A DNA stretch of 64,000 bases, from positions 4,216,001 through 4,280,000 of the forward strand of contig OZ253469.1 of the NCBI GenBank assembly GCA_965261535.1, written 5' to 3'. The notes under the pieces were generated by a model. It did no database searches. It saw only the letters and a program-made list of their open reading frames with translations, and was not told where the DNA came from. The stretch comes from VXNE01 sp965261535 (GTDB taxonomy: Bacteria; Pseudomonadota; Gammaproteobacteria; Pseudomonadales; Azotimanducaceae). This document shows, one piece after another, positions 1 through 9,109 of this stretch. A program made the position numbers and the translations under genes. How positions within the stretch are numbered: position 1 is the stretch's first letter; the number at the start of each line of letters is the position of its first letter.

Positions 1-139
1 GCGCGGCCATCGCGAGCGGCAGGAATGGATCGTGGCCGGTCTCCGCGGTGAATACGCCGCTATAGCCCATCTCTTCCAGTTCGCGCGCCTCGGCGCCGAC
101 CTTGTCCAGTTCCCAGCCGATACCGCCATCAACTTTCAT
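1..139 (-). CDS. luciferase-like (LLM class) flavin/F420-dependent oxidoreductase, N-terminal part
   Basis: Only the first 46 codons lie in the window; the gene runs off the left edge. The start is the ATG at 139, preceded by a GGGGA ribosome-binding site. The visible N-terminus, with an ELDKVGAEARELEEMGYSGVF stretch followed by TAETGHDPFLPL, is typical of bacterial luciferase-like monooxygenases in which the first TIM-barrel strand binds flavin or F420. The substrate cannot be inferred. It shares its strand with the amidohydrolase that ends 80 bases upstream, so a common catabolic operon is possible. The family is fairly sure, the subfamily is not. Confidence 0.7.
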   Translation of the reverse strand, partial: MKVDGGIGWELDKVGAEARELEEMGYSGVFTAETGHDPFLPLAMAA

Positions 140-220
140 GCCGTCCCCTGATTGTCGACCGCAAAGACACCGATTCTAAAGCATCGCGCAGGTGACCTGT
201 GTGGCGCGAAAGGTTCCCCT

Positions 221-1633
221 TCAATCGCCCGCAAGGACCTGTTTCGCGGTTTCCGCCACGCTGGTGCCGTCGAAGAAATCGGGATTGGTTTCGCCCCAGA
301 AACGCACCGGGTTGTCCAGGACGAAACGTTTGAACTGTTCATGATCGATCCTTTCGTCCTCGACCAGTTCATAGGCTTCCGGCAACACGCCCGCCATGTC
401 CTGCACGTCGAAGTGGCCGATATCGGAGCCGAACAGCGCCTTCATCTCCGCGTTGCCGGGATTGAACGCGCGGTTGAACGCCCACGCGTTGGCGGGGTCG
501 TCGGCTTCGCAGCCGAAAAAGAAGGGCTTGACGAACAGGTCGAGGAAATCCTCCTTGCCTCGGATTCCGCAGGCGGCGTAGTCGTCGAGGTCGTCGACTC
601 CGCCGGTGGTGTCGGGGCCGTTGTTCGTGCCGATGCCGCGTCCCCTTGCGATGGCGTCGGAGAACGAAACGCTCGCGTACTTCGCCGCCAGTTCGCGCAG
701 CAGCCCCATGTCGAGGTTCGCCGGGTCCGTATACGCGAGCGCTTCGCCGTTGCGTATGTTCCAGTGGCCTATGAGGTCAGCCAGCAAGAGGCACGCGAAG
801 CCGACGCCGCCCTCCAGAAAGGCGAAATTGAGATCCGGGAAACGCCGCGTGACGCCACCGAGAAAGATCGCCTTGCACACCGCTTCGCTCGCTGCGGCGA
901 AGTGGCCGACGTGGTTGTAGCAGAAGTTCGAGGGCGAATTGCGAAAGGCGCGGCCTCGCGACCCCCGATGAAACGTCGGCGATACCTTGAGTTCCAGGCA
1001 CTTGCGCCAGACGGGATCGTAGTCATAGGCGCTGTCGAGGCCCAGCATGTCTATCCGGGAGCCGGAACCCCGCTCAACCGGCCGTTCCACCATGCTATTC
1101 AGCATGACCACCTTGAACTCCAGTTCGCCGACGGCGTGTTCGAGTTCGGCGATCGCCTCGTCCGGCGTGTGCGTCGGGATCATTGCAGCGGGCGTAATCC
1201 GATCGGGAAAGGGCGCGAACAGATCCGCCTGGTAGATATTGAACGCGCGACACGCCGCCACCCGCGCCTCTTCGTCGTTGCCGCGCGTCAGACCCATGCC
1301 GGCCGTGGGGAAAAGCACGGCGAAGTCGATACCGAATTCATCCAGCCGCTCGTGCAAGAGCGCCGGCATCATGGCGGTGGCGCGGTCGCGCGTGTTCCTG
1401 GTGGGGACACCCCAGAACGACTCCTGGGCCATGTTCTCGGCGCGGCGCTCTTCGACGTTCATCGCCAGTGACCGGCGCTGGCGCTCGCCGTTCGCGCGGA
1501 ATGCCCGGACGGCTGGCTCGCCGCCGATTTTCTCCAGCGCGTCCTCGACGACGGGACGGAATTCTTGCCAGTGGCCATCGGCGTCGATCACCGGATGACC
1601 GAGTTCGGATCGTAGTTTGGATGCTGTTGTCAT
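221..1633 (-). CDS. metal-dependent amidohydrolase (amidohydrolase 2 family, TIM barrel)
   Basis: A 470-residue protein. The ATG at 1633 is chosen because an AAGGA ribosome-binding site sits 8 bases before it; the open frame extends further upstream without likely coding. The VIDADGHWQE motif near the N-terminus gives the first metal-ligand pair. Histidines in PTFHRGSRG and CYNHVGHF, a FLEGGVGF stretch and a late FGSDIGHFD aspartate fit the rest of the amidohydrolase-2 metal site. Family members decarboxylate or hydrolyse cyclic and aromatic acids. The substrate is not readable from sequence. It is encoded next to the start of a luciferase-like oxidoreductase on the same strand, which suggests catabolism of a cyclic compound (inference). 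Confidence 0.85.
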   Translation of the reverse strand: MTTASKLRSELGHPVIDADGHWQEFRPVVEDALEKIGGEPAVRAFRANGERQRRSLAMNVEERRAENMAQESFWGVPTRNTRDRATAMMPALLHERLDEFGIDFAVLFPTAGMGLTRGNDEEARVAACRAFNIYQADLFAPFPDRITPAAMIPTHTPDEAIAELEHAVGELEFKVVMLNSMVERPVERGSGSRIDMLGLDSAYDYDPVWRKCLELKVSPTFHRGSRGRAFRNSPSNFCYNHVGHFAAASEAVCKAIFLGGVTRRFPDLNFAFLEGGVGFACLLLADLIGHWNIRNGEALAYTDPANLDMGLLRELAAKYASVSFSDAIARGRGIGTNNGPDTTGGVDDLDDYAACGIRGKEDFLDLFVKPFFFGCEADDPANAWAFNRAFNPGNAEMKALFGSDIGHFDVQDMAGVLPEAYELVEDERIDHEQFKRFVLDNPVRFWGETNPDFFDGTSVAETAKQVLAGD

Positions 1634-1770
1634 GGTGCCCATCCTTGGTATGTCTCTGCTCGCCGCAAATTCTTCGCGCGCGTCCTGTCGAGCAATATTG
1701 CCGCGTAGCCGCAACCATGCCAACCGGAATGGTCCGCAGTTCGCGACGGCGCGGGCGACGGCGTCCCTTG

Positions 1771-2690
1771 ATGGTAGACGGGACGCCCGGTCGGAAGAGC
1801 AGCAAGAACGCCCGGTTAAACGGGCGAACCCTAGATTTGAGGCCCCTATTGCAAGTTCACGCGATCGATGTGGGCGATACGAATTTTGAGGTGCTCTACA
1901 GCCGGCTGTACCCCGACGAATCAAAAAGCGAGCTGTGCAAGGTGCTTGAACGACGCGTAAGGGCCTACTTTGGAGCGTTAAGTCTTCGAAATACGCCCGC
2001 GATCTACGATCATTTAGTGTTGTTTTTGAGGGAAAAGGACGCGATCGCAACGTTCAATTGGGATCCGTTTCTGTGGCAAGCGGCTGCGCGGAACTTGCAG
2101 GTGTCGCGAGGGCCCCAAATGTTTTTCTTCATGGCTGCGCCATTTTGGGATATTGCCGAAGACATCGAACGCAGGGGCAGCTTCGCTCACTGTGCGGCAA
2201 ATGTAGAAGGAAACGTAAGCCGGTACCGTTGTTGTATCCGGTTGACAAGAAAGACTACACAAATGACATATATATCGCCGCGCAGTGGAGGGCGCTTGAA
2301 ACCCTCCTCGACCATGCTTTCATTTTGACAATATTCGGATACGGGGCGTCCCAGACGGAGGTGGAGGCGATAGAGTTGATGAAGGGCGCATGGGGGTCGC
2401 CGGATGTGAGGCGAATGGAGGAAATTGAAATCATTGATCGACCGAATTATGATGAAGACGCAATGGCGGATCGATGGCAGGATTACATTCACAGCCATCA
2501 CTATCAGGTTGACGACGACTTCTTCAAGAGTACTCTTGCCGACTCTCCCAGAAGACGCGTGGAGACACAGACGCAACGGCTGTATCACGCGCGATGGTAT
2601 GAGCTGAATCGGCTTCCACAGGCGGAAACTCTGGAGGAAATCCGCGAGTGGTATTCCCGCTTAGTGGAGGCTGAACCGAGAGCCGAGTAG
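1771..2690 (+). pseudogene. SIR2-like domain protein, frameshifted and probably 5'-truncated
   Basis: Two overlapping plus-strand frames together encode one protein. The first carries a TFNWDPFLWQAAARN motif resembling the sirtuin TxNxD loop. The second continues with FLHG, a Cys-x-x-Cys pair (LCGKCRRK), LLYPV and a late LTIFGYGASQTEVEA strand like the final Rossmann strand of SIR2-like proteins. The switch (reading moves back one base) falls at about 2101-2112, exactly where FLHG should follow the first block, so a single-base deletion explains it. The start is uncertain: ATG 1771 is in frame but lies close behind the divergent amidohydrolase, and the family N-terminus seems short. SIR2-like proteins are frequent NAD-consuming antiphage effectors; the restriction genes next door support that reading. 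Family assignment rests on motif shape only. Confidence 0.5.
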
Positions 2691-2812
2691 CGGTGCATCC
2701 CGTTTGCAAGGAGGAGGCGGGACAACCAGACTTTTTTGGTTTGGTTATCCTTGAGGCAATTTGCAAGTTGCCGACAGTAAATTGGAATGCTGAACTCGGT
2801 CATTAAAGCTTG

Positions 2813-3730
2813 TTAGGGCAATTGCATCGTTGACTGCACGAGTGAATCCGCCGGCCCCGCAACTGCTAAAGAACCTTCCGCGCCAGAAACGCCCGTAGGC
2901 ACGTAGTTCGTAATAAGGGCTTCAAGCATAGGTTTCCGGTTCGATTCTTTTGCCCCTACGTGATAGAAGTGTGGTTGCAGGGTCATGTGGTATCCGCCCC
3001 ACAGCATATCGATGAGTTCGTTCTGCCGGTGCTGGTTACTATGCCATGTGGACAGAAGGAACCGCGTCCCGGTTGATCTGAGCGAGTCGCGGAGAAGCAC
3101 TTCGTGACCTTCGTTCCAACTGTCGTAGTAGTCGACATGTCTTCCCGAATAGGGGGGATCGCAATACACGAAGTCGCCGCCCTTCGTGTGCGCTATGGTG
3201 GTTTCGAAGTCTTGGCACTCGAACCTCCATTCCGATTCGCTTACAACCTTCCTGAACCGTTCGACCTGGTTGACGATTTTTGTCACGTATGCTGGTGCAA
3301 AACGCTGCGGTTTGTGCCCGAAGGGGACATTGAACCCGCCGCTCTTGTTGAAACGGATGACGCCATTGAAGCAAGAACGGTTCAAGAAGAGGAAATCCAA
3401 TGGCTCGTGGGTCGAATTAAATCTCTCCCGCACCTCGTAGTAGTAGGCCTTACCTTTCTCAGAAAGAAAGTATCCCTCTCGTTGGAGAAACGCCCTCGTT
3501 GTGGGTCCGTCGATACTCCCGTCCTGTATTGCTTTGTAGAAGCGAACCACATGCGGATTTGCGTCAGCAAGTAACGCTCTCGCCGGAGCAACGTTGAGGG
3601 CGACCACCCCGGACCCGAGAAATGGTTCGACCCAGAGGCTCTCGTGGTTTCGTTCGATCATACGGAGTATCAGCGGAACGAGTTTCGTCTTGATCCCCTG
3701 GCACTTGATCGGAGGAACGAGCACGCGCAT
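2813..3730 (-). CDS. D12-class (Dam-type) N6-adenine DNA methyltransferase, probably the EcoRV-type modification enzyme
   Basis: A 305-residue protein with the D12 layout: an N-terminal IKCQGIKTKLVPLI and EPFLGSG (FxGxG, S-adenosylmethionine binding), the FNGVIRFNKSGGFNVPFG segment, and the catalytic DPPY (VYCDPPYSGRHVDYY). The ATG at 3730 directly follows the stop of the upstream nuclease gene and is preceded by an AAGGAGA ribosome-binding site, so the pair forms an operon. M.EcoRV is a D12 enzyme of similar size, and the adjacent gene resembles EcoRV, so methylation of the first adenine of GATATC is the expected activity. That specificity is inference from the partner. The gene is intact even though its nuclease is broken, so it could still protect the genome. 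Confidence 0.88.
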   Translation of the reverse strand: MRVLVPPIKCQGIKTKLVPLILRMIERNHESLWVEPFLGSGVVALNVAPARALLADANPHVVRFYKAIQDGSIDGPTTRAFLQREGYFLSEKGKAYYYEVRERFNSTHEPLDFLFLNRSCFNGVIRFNKSGGFNVPFGHKPQRFAPAYVTKIVNQVERFRKVVSESEWRFECQDFETTIAHTKGGDFVYCDPPYSGRHVDYYDSWNEGHEVLLRDSLRSTGTRFLLSTWHSNQHRQNELIDMLWGGYHMTLQPHFYHVGAKESNRKPMLEALITNYVPTGVSGAEGSLAVAGPADSLVQSTMQLP

Positions 3731-4561
3731 TCAACTTCTCCTTTGCCTCGGCGTGGACTTGGGAACGATCTTCGTCACGTCACCACCGCGATACCGGACA
3801 AAGTCTGCCAGATTCCTTATCGTCTTCATCTCCCCCGATGCGGCCTTCGTTCTGATCTTCCCGTAGTTCGTCCAGTAGTCGTCGAACCATTCCTCTCCGA
3901 GCCTTGAGAACATTCCTCTCCCTGCGATGATGTCGTCGATCCAATTTATGATACCGATATTGGCGGTGTTGCCGCTGCCCCGCTTGTCGCTCGCAATTCG
4001 CCACTTCGTCTTGGACGAAGAACCTTAGGTCCCCAATGACCGATGTTATGGCCTCTATGTCGTCGAGGTTGTGGACGTTGACATCATCAAGCGAGGAATT
4101 CTCTAGTCTCGAATAAATCACGCCAAGACAGAAATGTCCTGCGTACTCGCGGTAGGGATACTGAATATTCTTCGTGCTTGCCCGGTTCGTGAAGTACTCG
4201 CCATGAGAACCCAGAGTGAATCCATTGCAGTAGTCGGGATTGTCGATGCGCCGATAGGTCGTCTTGAAGTCCACGGCGAACTTCATCCGTTCATCGCTCT
4301 TCGCGATGTAGGTTATGTCCGGATAGTAGTTTTTGTGGCTAGCGATAACGAGATCAAATCCCGATTCCTCTCCGAACGCCAGCAACTTCGGATACAGGTG
4401 AATCTCAATGACTTTCGTATCGGCGGAGATCGTGTAGATTCGACGGAACAAGTCGATAAACCCCTTGATCGTCCACTGCCCGTCGTCGTTACGCTGTCCA
4501 GGGAGTCAGCAAGCCCTCGTAGACCCGTTAAGAATCGGGACTTTACGTCTATCTTGTCCAT
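3731..4561 (-). pseudogene. EcoRV-family type II restriction endonuclease with two compensating frameshifts
   Basis: Starting at ATG 4561, the frame reads MDKIDVKSRFLTGLRGLADSL, then must change near 4497-4503 to give GQWTIKGFIDLFRR, SADTKV and the catalytic block YPDIT...AVDFKTTY. It changes back at about 4007 to give QDKWRIASDKRGSGNTANIG and a C-terminus with DDYWTNYGKIRT. The middle segment matches EcoRV closely: D74, D90 and K92 are all present, as is the SDTK-like strand. The last segment keeps the EcoRV recognition loop pattern GxGNTxN. One missing base and one extra base restore a continuous 276-residue protein (EcoRV has 245), and the first and last segments share a frame. Either the gene is recently inactivated or the two indels are assembly errors. 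Confidence 0.8.
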
Positions 4562-4745
4562 CCACCCATTTTAGCCGAGAGTCGTCCCCATGCAATAGAC
4601 GGTTCAAGAAATGGCATAAGAATCAACATATTACGGCGAGGCGTCGCGGGTCAAGCGAGATGCCTACGGTTGGAGATGATGACGTGGCGTCAAGGCACGT
4701 TTCTCCCGCGACGAAGAGCTTTGCTGGCGGGCTGGGCCAAGAGCC

Positions 4746-4919
4746 ATGTTGGAGCAGCTAACTCATGGCCTGACGGATGCAAGAACGCGCGGAATGGCCG
4801 ATCTTCATCTCTTGGAATTTGAGATCGTCTCCGCGGTAGCGCTTGCAACCAGGGCCGAGATAGACCATTTTCGCGCCTTGTCCAAAAAAGGGCCTGCCCG
4901 CGGGAGGCGAGTAAGATGA
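4746..4919 (+). CDS. possible 57-residue leader protein upstream of the dehydrogenase
   Basis: This small frame starts at ATG 4746 and its stop overlaps the start of the dehydrogenase (ATGA), an arrangement typical of translational coupling. The sequence is mixed hydrophobic and basic, with LHLLEFEIVSAVALATRAEIDHF and a basic tail. I recognise no family. It may be a real small gene or the tail of a decayed one. The ribosome-binding site is weak. Bases 4562-4745 before it hold nothing I can support beyond the promoter region for the plus-strand operon. Confidence 0.3.
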   Translation: MLEQLTHGLTDARTRGMADLHLLEFEIVSAVALATRAEIDHFRALSKKGPARGRRVR

Positions 4920-5983
4920 TCAAGACCATCGCCGTCATCGAGGGCGACGATGCCGCGCCCGAGGCGGTCCGTCCGACGATCGAACTCCTCGCGTCGCTCA
5001 ACATCGGCCTGGAGTTCGTCTATCCCGTCGTCGGCGAGGAGGCCGAGAGGGAAACGGGAAGCGCCTTTCCGGACGCGGCGAAGCAGATCATCGATAACGC
5101 CGACACGACGTTTTTCGGCTCCACCAGCGGCAAATCCGGCACCGCGCTCAGGTACCTGCGCTGGGGCAAGCAGACCTACGCCAACGTCCGCCCCTGTCTG
5201 CACTTGCCCGGCTGCGCCAGTCCGCTGCGCGATCCGGACGGTATCGACTTCGTCATTGTGCGCGAGAACCTCGAAGACCTGTACGTCGGCTGCGAAGGAC
5301 CGCTGAGCGATCTCGCGCCGCTTGAACTGTTCGGCCGGACCATAGGGCGACCCGTGCACGAACTCGGCGACGGCAGATACGCCATCAAGGTCATCACGCG
5401 CGAGGCGACGGAACGCGTCGTTCGCTTCGCCTTCCACCTGGCGCGCAAACGTCGCAACCAGCTCACCTGCGCGACCAAGCACAACATGCTGCGCGGCAGC
5501 GACGGATTTTTCCTGGAAGTCGCGCGCGAAGTCGCCGACGAGTTCCCGGATGTCGCGTTCGACGTGTTTATCGTCGACGACTTTGCCTGCCGCATGATCC
5601 GCGAACCCAAGCGGTTCGATGTCGTGGTCATGCCGAACCTGTATGGCGATATCCTTTCTGACGCCGCCGGCGGTCTTCTCGGTAGCCTCGGCCTGGCGGC
5701 CAGCGGATGCTTCGGGGACGACTACGCTTACTTCGAACCCGCCCACGGTACCGCGCCGGACATTGCCGGACGCAACATCATCAACCCCACCGCATCGCTG
5801 TTGAGCGCGAGCATGATGCTCGATCACCTCGGCTTTGCGCGCGAAGCCGTTCGCATCAAGGACGCGTTGTTCCGGGTCTATGGGGATGCCCGCGAGGCCG
5901 GGACTTCGGACGCGCTCACCCCCGACCAGGGCGGTACCGCGACGACGACCCAATTCTGCGCCGCGGTGGCGGCCGCCCTGTGA
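4916..5983 (+). CDS. isocitrate/isopropylmalate family dehydrogenase (beta-decarboxylating)
   Basis: A 355-residue protein of the NAD(P)-dependent beta-decarboxylating dehydrogenase family. Landmarks in order: an N-terminal KTIAVIEGDDAAPEA (usually GDGIGPE; the degenerate form is unusual), a VRPCLHLPG arginine region, VIVRENLEDLYVG, CATKHNMLRGSDG carrying the catalytic lysine, the metal-binding aspartates in VDDFACRMI and MPNLYGDILSDAAGGLLG, and EPAHGTAPDIAG for the cofactor adenine. Start ATG 4916 follows a GGGAGGCG ribosome-binding site. The next gene overlaps its stop, so it is the first solid gene of an operon with a hydrolase and an acyltransferase. Substrate (isocitrate, isopropylmalate, tartrate or another malate-type acid) cannot be assigned. 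Confidence 0.85.
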   Translation: MIKTIAVIEGDDAAPEAVRPTIELLASLNIGLEFVYPVVGEEAERETGSAFPDAAKQIIDNADTTFFGSTSGKSGTALRYLRWGKQTYANVRPCLHLPGCASPLRDPDGIDFVIVRENLEDLYVGCEGPLSDLAPLELFGRTIGRPVHELGDGRYAIKVITREATERVVRFAFHLARKRRNQLTCATKHNMLRGSDGFFLEVAREVADEFPDVAFDVFIVDDFACRMIREPKRFDVVVMPNLYGDILSDAAGGLLGSLGLAASGCFGDDYAYFEPAHGTAPDIAGRNIINPTASLLSASMMLDHLGFAREAVRIKDALFRVYGDAREAGTSDALTPDQGGTATTTQFCAAVAAAL

Positions 5984-6828
5984 CTCCTTACCGGGAAGTC
6001 CATCCGGGCAACGGGCCGTTCCTGTTGCTTGTACACGGCTTTCTGTGCAGCCGCGCGCAATGGATGCCCAACCTTGATGCGCTGCGTGCCGTATGCCGCC
6101 CGGTCGTCGTCGAACTCTACGGTCACGGGCGCTCGGCGAGCCCTGAAGATGTCCGCGCCTATGCCCCGGAATCCTACGTTGCGGCGCTGGACGCTATTCG
6201 TGCCGAACTCGGTGCAGCGTCCTGGTTCCTCTGCGGCGCATCCCTCGGTGGTGCCTTGGCCATCCGCTATGCCCTGACCTGTCCGGAGCATGTTCGAGGT
6301 CTCATCTTCACCAACTCCATGGCTGCGTTCGCGCCTGGCGACCCTGACGGCCGCCGAGCGGAGGAAGGCGCCCGCTCGGCTCAGCGAATCCTCGATGGCG
6401 GCATGGAGGAGGTCGAGCGCATACGGGTGCACCCGAAGCACGCCCGACGCCTGCCGCAGCAAATCCACGATGCATTGATGGAGGACGCCGGGCTCCTGAA
6501 TCCCGTGGGCGTTGCCAACACCGTCCGCTTCACCACACCCAGCGCGTCCGTGCGGGACGAGTTGGCCGCCAATCGCGTGCCCGCAGTGCTCACGTGCGGG
6601 CGATTCGAACGGCGTTTCCAGCCGCACCGCGAATTCGTCGCCGCCAATATGCCTGGGCTCGACGTGGTCAACATGGACGCGGGCCATGCGGTGAACATGC
6701 AGGCCGCCGAGCAATTCAACCACGCCGTAATCGACTTCCTGTCGACTTCCGTGAGAACCTTTGGTCCCTCGACTTCCCGCGAATCCGGGCGCAGAAAAGC
6801 CAACATGCCGGTACCAACTGTCCGATAG
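5980..6828 (+). CDS. alpha/beta-fold hydrolase
   Basis: A 282-residue hydrolase. The GTG at 5980 overlaps the preceding stop by four bases, giving a coupled start. The oxyanion-hole HG lies in LLLVHGFLCSR near residue 14, the nucleophile elbow is GASLGG at about residue 88, and the catalytic histidine is probably in MDAGHAVNM near residue 230. There is no signal peptide, so it should be cytoplasmic. The length and layout fit 3-oxoadipate enol-lactonase-like or other carboxyl-ester hydrolases. Its position between a dehydrogenase and an acyltransferase gives no firm substrate. Confidence 0.82.
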   Translation: MTPYREVHPGNGPFLLLVHGFLCSRAQWMPNLDALRAVCRPVVVELYGHGRSASPEDVRAYAPESYVAALDAIRAELGAASWFLCGASLGGALAIRYALTCPEHVRGLIFTNSMAAFAPGDPDGRRAEEGARSAQRILDGGMEEVERIRVHPKHARRLPQQIHDALMEDAGLLNPVGVANTVRFTTPSASVRDELAANRVPAVLTCGRFERRFQPHREFVAANMPGLDVVNMDAGHAVNMQAAEQFNHAVIDFLSTSVRTFGPSTSRESGRRKANMPVPTVR

Positions 6829-6835
6829 AGGCCGC

Positions 6836-7690
6836 GTGACGCACATCATCGATAGATTGATCGAGGAGCGCGCTACGCGATTGATGCGTCATCCCCTCGC
6901 TTGGCGCCTGATCACGCGGACGCTCTATCCTGCTCTCGGCTATAACGAGGCTGTGGCGATGGCCGATACCATCGCTTCGATGGGCGGCGCCGAGGTGTTC
7001 GACTATCTCAGCGAATCGCTGATGCTCGATGTCACGGTGGACGGAGCGGACGAGATACCCGAGCGCGGTGCCGTGGTCGTCATGCCGAATCATCCGACCG
7101 GGGTTGCGGATGGCGTCGTCGTCTATGACGCGCTCAAGCGGGTGCGGCGGGACGTCGTGTTTTTTGCCAATCGGGACGCGTTGCGCGTTTCCCCCGGAAT
7201 GGAGGACATGATCATTCCGGTGGAGTGGGTCGAGGAGAAGCGCACCCTCGGCAGGCAGCGCGAAACCTTGCGCGCGGCGGCGAACGCGTTTCGCCTGCAG
7301 CGACTCATCGTCCTGTTCCCTTCCGGACGCCTTGCGCGGCCCAGCGTCTCGGGCTTGCTGGAACGGCCGTGGCAAACCTCGGCGGTCAACCTGGCGCAGA
7401 AGTACAACGCGCCGGTCATTCCCATGCACATCCGCGGTCGCAACTCGTGGTTGTTTTACCTGTTCTGGCTTCTCCACGAAGAGCTTCGCGACATCACGCT
7501 GTTCCGGGAGCTGTTGAACAAGAAAGCCGCATCCTACGAAGTCCGCATCGGCGAGATGTTCGAACCCGAGGGCAACGCGAGGGCGTTGACCGACGACCTG
7601 CGACGGTTTGTCATCGAGCAGATGCCGAGGGGCGCTCGAACCTGGCGCGGGACCGACCAGCAATCCGGCGCGAGCCTCTCTTCCAGCTGA
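6836..7690 (+). CDS. lysophospholipid acyltransferase-like protein (PlsC superfamily)
   Basis: A 284-residue protein. GTG 6836, with AGAGG upstream, is the likeliest start; it lies seven bases after the hydrolase stop. The NHPTGVADG block near residue 84 is the acyltransferase histidine motif. FPSGRLARP near residue 162 corresponds to the glycerol-phosphate-binding block, and NAPVIPMHIRGRNSWLFYLF to the later conserved PVIP motif and membrane-facing segment. Such enzymes acylate lysophospholipids or ornithine-type lipids at the inner membrane. It is probably the last intact gene of the operon, since the DUF3604 remnant follows directly. Confidence 0.8.
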   Translation: MTHIIDRLIEERATRLMRHPLAWRLITRTLYPALGYNEAVAMADTIASMGGAEVFDYLSESLMLDVTVDGADEIPERGAVVVMPNHPTGVADGVVVYDALKRVRRDVVFFANRDALRVSPGMEDMIIPVEWVEEKRTLGRQRETLRAAANAFRLQRLIVLFPSGRLARPSVSGLLERPWQTSAVNLAQKYNAPVIPMHIRGRNSWLFYLFWLLHEELRDITLFRELLNKKAASYEVRIGEMFEPEGNARALTDDLRRFVIEQMPRGARTWRGTDQQSGASLSSS

Positions 7691-7727
7691 GCCCGCGGAT
7701 TTCTTCGCCTTCCGCAGACTGGAGTCC

Positions 7728-9046
7728 ATGATCCACCGGAATGTCCTCTATTCGGACGGGCCGGCGCTGACGGGACAGACAATGCCGTTCTCAAGTTTCG
7801 ACAGCGACAACCCGGAAGATCTTCGGGCGCACCTCGAGGACTACGAAGAGCGGCTGGGCGGAAACGTGATCTCCATTCCGCACAACGGCAACCTCAGCGG
7901 CGGCCGGATGTTCACGCCGAGCGACTACGAGGGCCGGCCCATGACGCTTTCCTACGCCCGGAGAAGGGCGCGGTTCGAGCCCATCGTCGAAGTGACGCAG
8001 ATCAAGGGAGACAGCGAGACGCACCCGCTGGTGTCGCCGAACGATACGTTCGCGGATTTCGAAACCTGGGGGACACCCGGAGCCACTCGGTCGTCCGGCG
8101 AAAAGGTGCAAGCCAAGCCTTCGGCCAAGGGAAAAGCGCCGGCCGGGGAAATGCAACCACCGGAGGACATCGTCGTTTCGACCGGGCAGTCCTACGCCTG
8201 ATCGGCCCTTGGGCTCGGTCTGGACCTGGCTGCCGAGCTGGGTGTGAATCCCTTCAAGTTCGGCATGATCGGCAGCACGGACTCTCACACCGGCTTCGCG
8301 ACGGCGGACGAGGACAATTTCTGGGGCAAGATGGGAAATAACGAGCCCAGCCGCTTCCGCGCGTTTTCCAGTGCGATCTATGCCGCATCGGGCTACGCGG
8401 CCGTCTGGGCCCGGGAGAACACGCGGCCCGCGCTATTCGCCGCCATGAAGCGTCGCGAAGTCTATGCCACCACCGGTCCCCGAATGACCGTGCGTTTCTT
8501 CGCCGGCTGGGACTTTGTCGCCGGCGATGTCGCGAGTCCACGCCTGGCGGCGGTGGGCTATCGCAAGGGCGTACCCATGGGCGGAGATCTGACCACCGCG
8601 CCCGAAGGCAAGGCCCCAAGCTTCCTGGTGCGCGCCGTGAAGGATCCAGACGGCACCAACCTGGACCGCGTGCAGGTCGTCAAGGGCTGGCCCGATAGCG
8701 CGGGACAGATGTCCGAACGCGTGTACGACGTGGCGCTTTCGGATGGCAGAATGCCGAGCCCGGACGGCGGATCAGCGGATCCGGTTGGCAATACCGTGGA
8801 TGTGGGAACGCCACCTACCTGAACAGTATCGGCGCGGTCGAACTGAGTGCGGTGTGGCGGGATCCGGACTTCGATCCCGACGCGGCGGCGTTCTATTACG
8901 TGCGGGTGCTGCAGATCCCGACCCCGCGCTGGACGGCGTACGACGCCAGGTTCTATCAACTCGACATCTCCGAGATCCCCGAGGAACAGCCCGTGGTGAT
9001 CCAGGAAACAGCCTACACCTCGCCCATCTGGTACACGCCGCAATGA
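7728..9046 (+). pseudogene. DUF3604-family protein, decayed remnant
   Basis: The plus strand carries the central and C-terminal parts of a DUF3604 protein: HRNVLYSDG, ISIPHNGNLSGG, FKFGMIGSTDSHTGF, RREVYATTGPRM, LDRVQVVKGWPD and TPRWTAYDARFYQLD up to TSPIWYTPQ. The N-terminal third and signal peptide are missing. An in-frame TGA at 8199-8201 interrupts the frame where homologues usually have arginine (CGA to TGA), with both sides in the same frame. A single-base deletion near 8808 then shifts the frame within VGNTVDV...YLNSIGAVELSAVW. Together with the missing 5' end this looks like real decay. The family is exported and uncharacterised, with sequence features of metal-dependent hydrolases. 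Confidence 0.75.
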
Positions 9047-9109
9047 GCGTGCCTTTTCTTGCGAGGGGTTGCCCCCTCGCGCTCCCCGGGCTGAAGGCTC
9101 TCGGACAGA

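Noticed and set aside
152..1471. Long plus-strand frame opposite the amidohydrolase
   Set aside because: It is the antisense shadow of a clearly conserved minus-strand gene in GC-rich DNA; the same applies to 4805-5953 (minus), 17281-19641 (plus) and 62438-63820 (minus).
8199..8201. In-frame TGA in the DUF3604 gene as a second selenocysteine codon
   Set aside because: The position matches an arginine in the family, no thiol chemistry is expected, a second lesion lies downstream and the 5' end is missing. A nonsense mutation is more likely.
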